Below, piece after piece: positions 59,700-64,000 of a DNA stretch of 64,000 bases; within the stretch, counting starts at the first letter, position 1, and the number at the start of each line of letters is the position of its first letter. The DNA is taken from assembly GCA_944472155.2 (NCBI GenBank), contig OX235272.1, forward strand, positions 90,340,020-90,404,019, read 5' to 3'. The position numbers were made by a program, and so were the translations under genes. The notes beneath the pieces were generated by a model, which was given only the letters and a program-made list of their open reading frames with translations, ran no database searches and had not been told where the DNA came from. Source of the stretch: Trichobilharzia szidati (taxonomy: Eukaryota; Platyhelminthes; Trematoda; Strigeidida; Schistosomatidae).

Positions 59700-61394
59700 C
59701 ATTTTGCCAAAGTAGCCAACCAGATTGATTCGGCTATCTTAGTTGAGTCGGAGAGGATAAACAGCTTGTGAGACTGGTCTCAAACGAGCGAAACAGTCAA
59801 CCGGTGTTCAGATTAAATCGATCTGACTAGAATGCACTACTCGTTGGTGTGGGTGATATCCAACTACTCATTTCATTCATTCAGTAGTATGCAGCATCAC
59901 AGTTAATATTGTAGCGGGAGAACATTGAGGTCTTTATTTGTCAAAATGATCCACCGTTATGACGGAATGCTTATACTTCTTCTAAACTCTCCCTGTCGCT
60001 CGGTCATTAAACATTCTTGGAAAAGACATCACATACAATACACTACTTGCAAACTTTCATCAGTAGTATATGTCGAGACATAGTGATAATTGTATCACTA
60101 TCATTATCTGCAGAACAACTAACAAATAAGGTCCATTCATTAATAATGGGTTCATTCTTTAATTTGAAAATCCAAATAAGTTTGAAAGGAAATTATTTTT
60201 ATTATGCTCAGAGAGCTAGCGTGACTTCAACTACTGATGTGGAATGAAACTATTCACACTTCACAGTAGTTTTCAATTTCTTACAAGAATCCATCAATGT
60301 CTGTAGTGGGTATAAGTTTTCATTACTGAATTTGCTGACACCAGATATCTTTAGAAATTTACGAAACGTAGTGTTTAATCGCCTGTGAGCTCTGAATAAA
60401 TAATCAGTTAAAACTTAATTGATGGATTGCCGTTGAAATGAAGACTTTTGTAACATAAATCGTCAGAGAGATCACTTTTCGTAGCTTCTCTGCATAGCTG
60501 TCCAGTTGTTTAGGGGGTTATATATATCATATATAATATACAATGTAGATAGACAATAGATTTCAGAAGTTGTTGTCAGTTAGTGATAACCACGTTGACA
60601 TGGTTTAGAAGTAAATATGTGTGAAAAGTAGTAATCAGTCTTACGTAAACAATAGTCACTTTTGGAAATAACTGTGATAGGAGACACGAGAACAAAGGAG
60701 TAAAAACCGGTCACAAGAATAAAAACAGGAATGCATGGAGTTTATTATGCAACAGTTCGGGAAAATAATATTGACACTAAGTCCATGGTAGTGAAAGAGG
60801 CCGTATAAAATGTTCCTGAACACAAAGTTTAGGTTTTCCCTTGTGGATTGCTATAGCTTCGGCTACATGAAGGAGGTGTAGGGGAAATCCTTTGGAATGG
60901 CCTCTCTTGATGTTGTGTGACTAAAAATAATGTGCTCCAGAATATAACCATTGACTGTTCTGCATTTTCTTTTCGACGGTCATGTTGGTTGGTGTTCACG
61001 AGCCCGTCTAGACAATGTCCTGAAGAAATTAGATTATTGTCATTTAAAAGCTTCGGTTATCCAGCTAGATGAGCCTCATAAATATGTCAGTATTTAAGTT
61101 TTGCATGTTTCATTTTGTCTCTGTTAGTTGTGATGTACTGAGGAAATTCATTTACTGGTAGAATACTTTCAGCAGAGTAAGTCATTCGTGATTTCTAGGC
61201 TTAGTAGCTACAAGTGAACCGCCGAGAAATTTCTGAAAAGTGTATTTAGATTTGAAAGAGCCCATTCAAATTTAATATAGGCTAAAACGGTGTGTCCATT
61301 GCAATTAGACTATAAGATATTTTCCATATACTGCGCGTAAGCTGACAGAAAATTATCGTAGGGACTGAAAAAGTGAAATAAATAGAAAGTATGG
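59700..61394. other. Unrecognised 3' region
   Basis: No exon, domain or repeat recognised; upstream (5') flank of the LicD gene lies from 57438 leftwards of this. Short frames are not supported. Confidence 0.5.
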
Positions 61395-61640
61395 CCGCTT
61401 TAGAGTCGATAGTTCGCAGATAGAATGCTTGCCAAACAAGCATGCGGTTGCGGTTTCATTTCTGGCCGACTCACTCCTTCACTACACCTGACCATTAGTA
61501 AACGCAGTGAAAAGGGAAGGCTGAGCATGAAGCTAGCAACTTCACCTCATATAAACAACACTACCGCTACGGAAATTTCAAAGCTCACTCTTGAAACCCT
61601 ACTTTTCAAGCAGAATGGAAAGGAATTGAAAAAGAGAAAA
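61395..61640 (+). repeat. tRNA-derived SINE, tail type A, old copy
   Basis: GAGTCGATAGTTCGCAGATAG box A, GGTTTCATTTC box B, then GGAAGGCTGAGCATGAAGCTAGC and AATTTCAAAGCTCACTCTTG tail blocks. Confidence 0.6.
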
Positions 61641-62439
61641 AAAGGACATTTTCTTGATTACATGTGTTTCTGCCTATTTGGTAGCTCACATATCTTGCTG
61701 TTCCAAGCGAAATCTAAGCTAAATACTCACAGTCTGAAGTGTTTAGACCTTATTCATAAAGGGACTGATATTCATTAGCTAACATCAGTTAACTATGTGT
61801 CATTCCGTCAGTGGAAGTTTTTACTCTGTCTTATAATTGATTCAAAGGATTGAACTAAGAATTTCTTTTTATTATTAGTAATACTCCAGCACCTAAGATA
61901 ATGAGAAATAAATTCAAGTACCGGCTGGAAAACAAACAGGTACATGTATGATATGTGCCACTGACACAGGTTTTCCAAGAATCTTGAATAACGGAGGGCG
62001 AAGATTAAGTCGAGAAGAGGAGGAATGAAAGATCTTTGTGGAACAATATATATTTGTGGTATGGGATGAAAATAAAAGAAGCTGAGTAGGAATAACATTT
62101 GCTAAATGAGATTTCAATGTAAGATTTATGTACTTTGCCATAATTGTTCATCATTTCGACATGGAAATTCTTCTACCTTCAAATGCCATTGTTTCCTGTC
62201 GTTACACAGACGCGTCTGGATGGCGAGTATAAAAGAGGAAGAAAGTATGACTGGACCACTGTGTGATATTCAGTCAAGTTTTCAATTCAGCGTATTCATC
62301 TGTCATCTTCATATAACCACAGGAAAGTCCTGAAACATTTACTAATGAGGCGTTTAGTAAATTTTTAGTAGTGTGAATTCAACATCAAGAAGACAACCTC
62401 AGTATATATTTTCAACTATAGTAGTTACAGGCAGTCTTG

Positions 62440-62540
62440 GAGCCATCTAAAAGAGACCGCAGAGAACAGGGTGAAATGGAAATGTTCTGTTAACTCCCAG
62501 CGTTACAATTGGAAGCCAAGAGAATAATAACAATGTCAAT
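62440..62540 (+). mobile_element. RTE/SR2-like LINE extreme 3' end
   Basis: AAAGAGACCGCAGAGAACAGGG...CAGCGTTACAATTGGAAGCCAAGAGAATAATAAC, matching the SR2 terminus including its tail. 61640-62440 and 62540-63225 hold nothing recognised. Confidence 0.55.
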
Positions 62541-63224
62541 AATAATGAATGCATTCAAAGTTGATGTCTTGTGTTCAAATCACTTGTGGTTAGACTCCTT
62601 GAATTTTGTTCACTGGTTTATACTGGAAAGTCAAATTTTACTGAACCTTTTCAAATCTAACACACTTCACCCTCTGAAGATCCAGCCACTGCTCATCATA
62701 TGCATATTTAAATAGTTCACAAATCTCTGTGCTTCCTCACAAAATTCAATAATTTTATACAACTGGCTGGTATCTTAATAAGTTTCATAGCAGTTATTGT
62801 CAGGATCTGAAATCAGATGGAAAGACATTCAACGCTAAGGCTTGCGGCCTATGTAAATTGATAGAATTAATAATGGTGTCATAATGAAAACCTTAGAACG
62901 CCTAAGGAGAGAATATTTCATCTTAAGATGAAAATCTAATATTTCCAGTGAGTAAAGTGAAACTATAATTGCTATAGTTATGTTTAGCTACTTACAAAAA
63001 GACAAGTAGCTTGTCATACAACATAAAAATGACCCAGATCTCTAGATCTGAAGTGATGTACAAGAACGATTCTGAGTAATTTCCGGTATGAGCAGGTAAA
63101 ACTAAGCGCGTGTTTCCCAAATGTCTGAAAGATTTCAGCATTTGTAGATCTCAACTTTACGCGGAATTAAACCTGCAAATATTCGCCTTTTATTTCGCAC
63201 ACTGCAGTGCAGTAGATTGCCTTT

Positions 63225-64000
63225 AAGCTTTGATTTTCTACTCACATGATCCCCTCCATGTCACTCTCGGACGCCTGACTCACTGCTTCCTTTTCGGGAC
63301 CCGCTTGAGTGGTGCGTGATATCACTAAATGGTTTCATCAACGCGTATCTAGTTCATCTTCGTTTTCCAAAGCATATTTGTTGGTTAATAAGTTGGTTAC
63401 AGGATTTCATCATGAGCTGACATTGGTTAGACAACCATTGGAAAAGCAGCTGGGAGTACTGGATAGCTGTTTTGTCCTATTTCGGTAATCTTCAGCAGTA
63501 CGTACCCACCACCAGGGTTCGAACCCGGGACCTTCTGGTTACAAGGCCAGCGAGCCCGTAGACCACCAAGCCACCAGGACCCCATCCGACGGCCAGCCCA
63601 TGAATTCCAACTTCCGCTAATTCACGACATAGCGCAACCGCTAACCAATGTCTTCGGCGAGTATTTGTCATCACACCCGACCTGCTGCACCCTACTGGTC
63701 ACGACTTGCCACTAGAACCCCAGGTAACTACCTACCTGAATAGGGCCAGTCGCTAGTGAGCATCTCATTGATATTCAAGTGTTGGTTTGTAGGGATTTGA
63801 TTGATTGGTTGGCTGCCTACCAGAGTTCCATGTTGCTAAATCTTTCTGCCCTGCCATCTGATCTTCATTGAAGAGGGGGAAGGCAGCTGTTAATGAGAGT
63901 CTACAACAGGCTGTTTTAAATGCTTTTTGTTGCGCGCATGCCAAGTATCTGAACCATGCAGATACAGTGACTGGCTTGACATTAGTATTAAAATCTCGTA
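63225..64000 (-). mobile_element. SR2-like LINE 3' fragment interrupted by family-2 hammerhead SINE
   Basis: SR2 blocks at 63225-63385 and 63813-64000 (window edge). Between them a minus family-2 SINE: ribozyme about 63464-63513 with CTGAAGA intact but GAAA changed to AAAA; box B GGGTTCGAACCCGGG; full-length body. At 63720-63812 the 5' end is preceded by a direct family 3' tail, as in a head-to-tail dimer junction. Confidence 0.75.

Noticed and set aside
1..64000. CRISPR arrays, operons, bacterial promoters, riboswitches
   Set aside because: Spliced eukaryotic genes throughout; no regular short spaced repeats of that kind.

Overview
This is a window of nuclear genome from a flatworm, almost certainly a blood fluke of the genus Schistosoma. 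The basis is AT-rich DNA, very short 5' introns next to kilobase introns, and dense copies of schistosome-type repeats: RTE/SR2-like LINEs, Penelope-like elements (PLEs) with GIY-YIG endonucleases, and Sm-alpha-like SINEs that carry hammerhead ribozymes. The species cannot be fixed from the sequence alone.

Three protein-coding genes can be reconstructed exon by exon. (1) Minus strand, 2037-10100: Rab GDP-dissociation inhibitor, eight exons, 447 codons plus stop, apparently complete. (2) Plus strand, 20851-43521: IFT70/TTC30, the tetratricopeptide subunit of the intraflagellar transport B complex, eight exons, 646 codons plus stop, complete. (3) Minus strand, 49197-57437: a LicD/fukutin-family type II membrane protein, three exons, 381 codons plus stop. 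GDI and IFT70 are divergent across about 10.7 kb; IFT70 and the LicD gene converge across about 5.7 kb. They are ordinary single-copy eukaryotic genes with unrelated cellular jobs. A single UBA-like exon at about 15.2-15.4 kb is unassigned.

Nearly everything else is transposon debris, much of it nested. The 10-20 kb spacer holds decayed CR1/Jockey-type LINE pieces, a gypsy RNase H/integrase relic and a small PLE insertion. The IFT70 introns hold antisense SR2 3' ends, two minus-oriented solo LTRs, a 5'-inverted PLE with a 13-bp target duplication, and a cluster of hammerhead SINEs. The 43.8-56.2 kb stretch holds an SR2 copy split by a third solo LTR, and several PLE copies, one split by a tRNA-like SINE and one by a hammerhead SINE. 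A larger RTE/SR2 copy lies at 58.2-59.6 kb.

The most interesting signal is not a protein. At least five distinct repeat families here (three SINE families and the ends of two PLE families) carry a hammerhead-like core whose stem III is a palindrome next to the predicted cleavage site. Two PLE-end copies (13.6 and 52.5 kb) keep the core, the palindrome and a matching four-base stem I. One SINE family carries a conserved four-base expansion inside the catalytic core. Hammerheads in Sm-alpha elements and in PLEs are established knowledge; the specific copies, the expanded-core family and the inverted-terminus architecture are what I would check for novelty.
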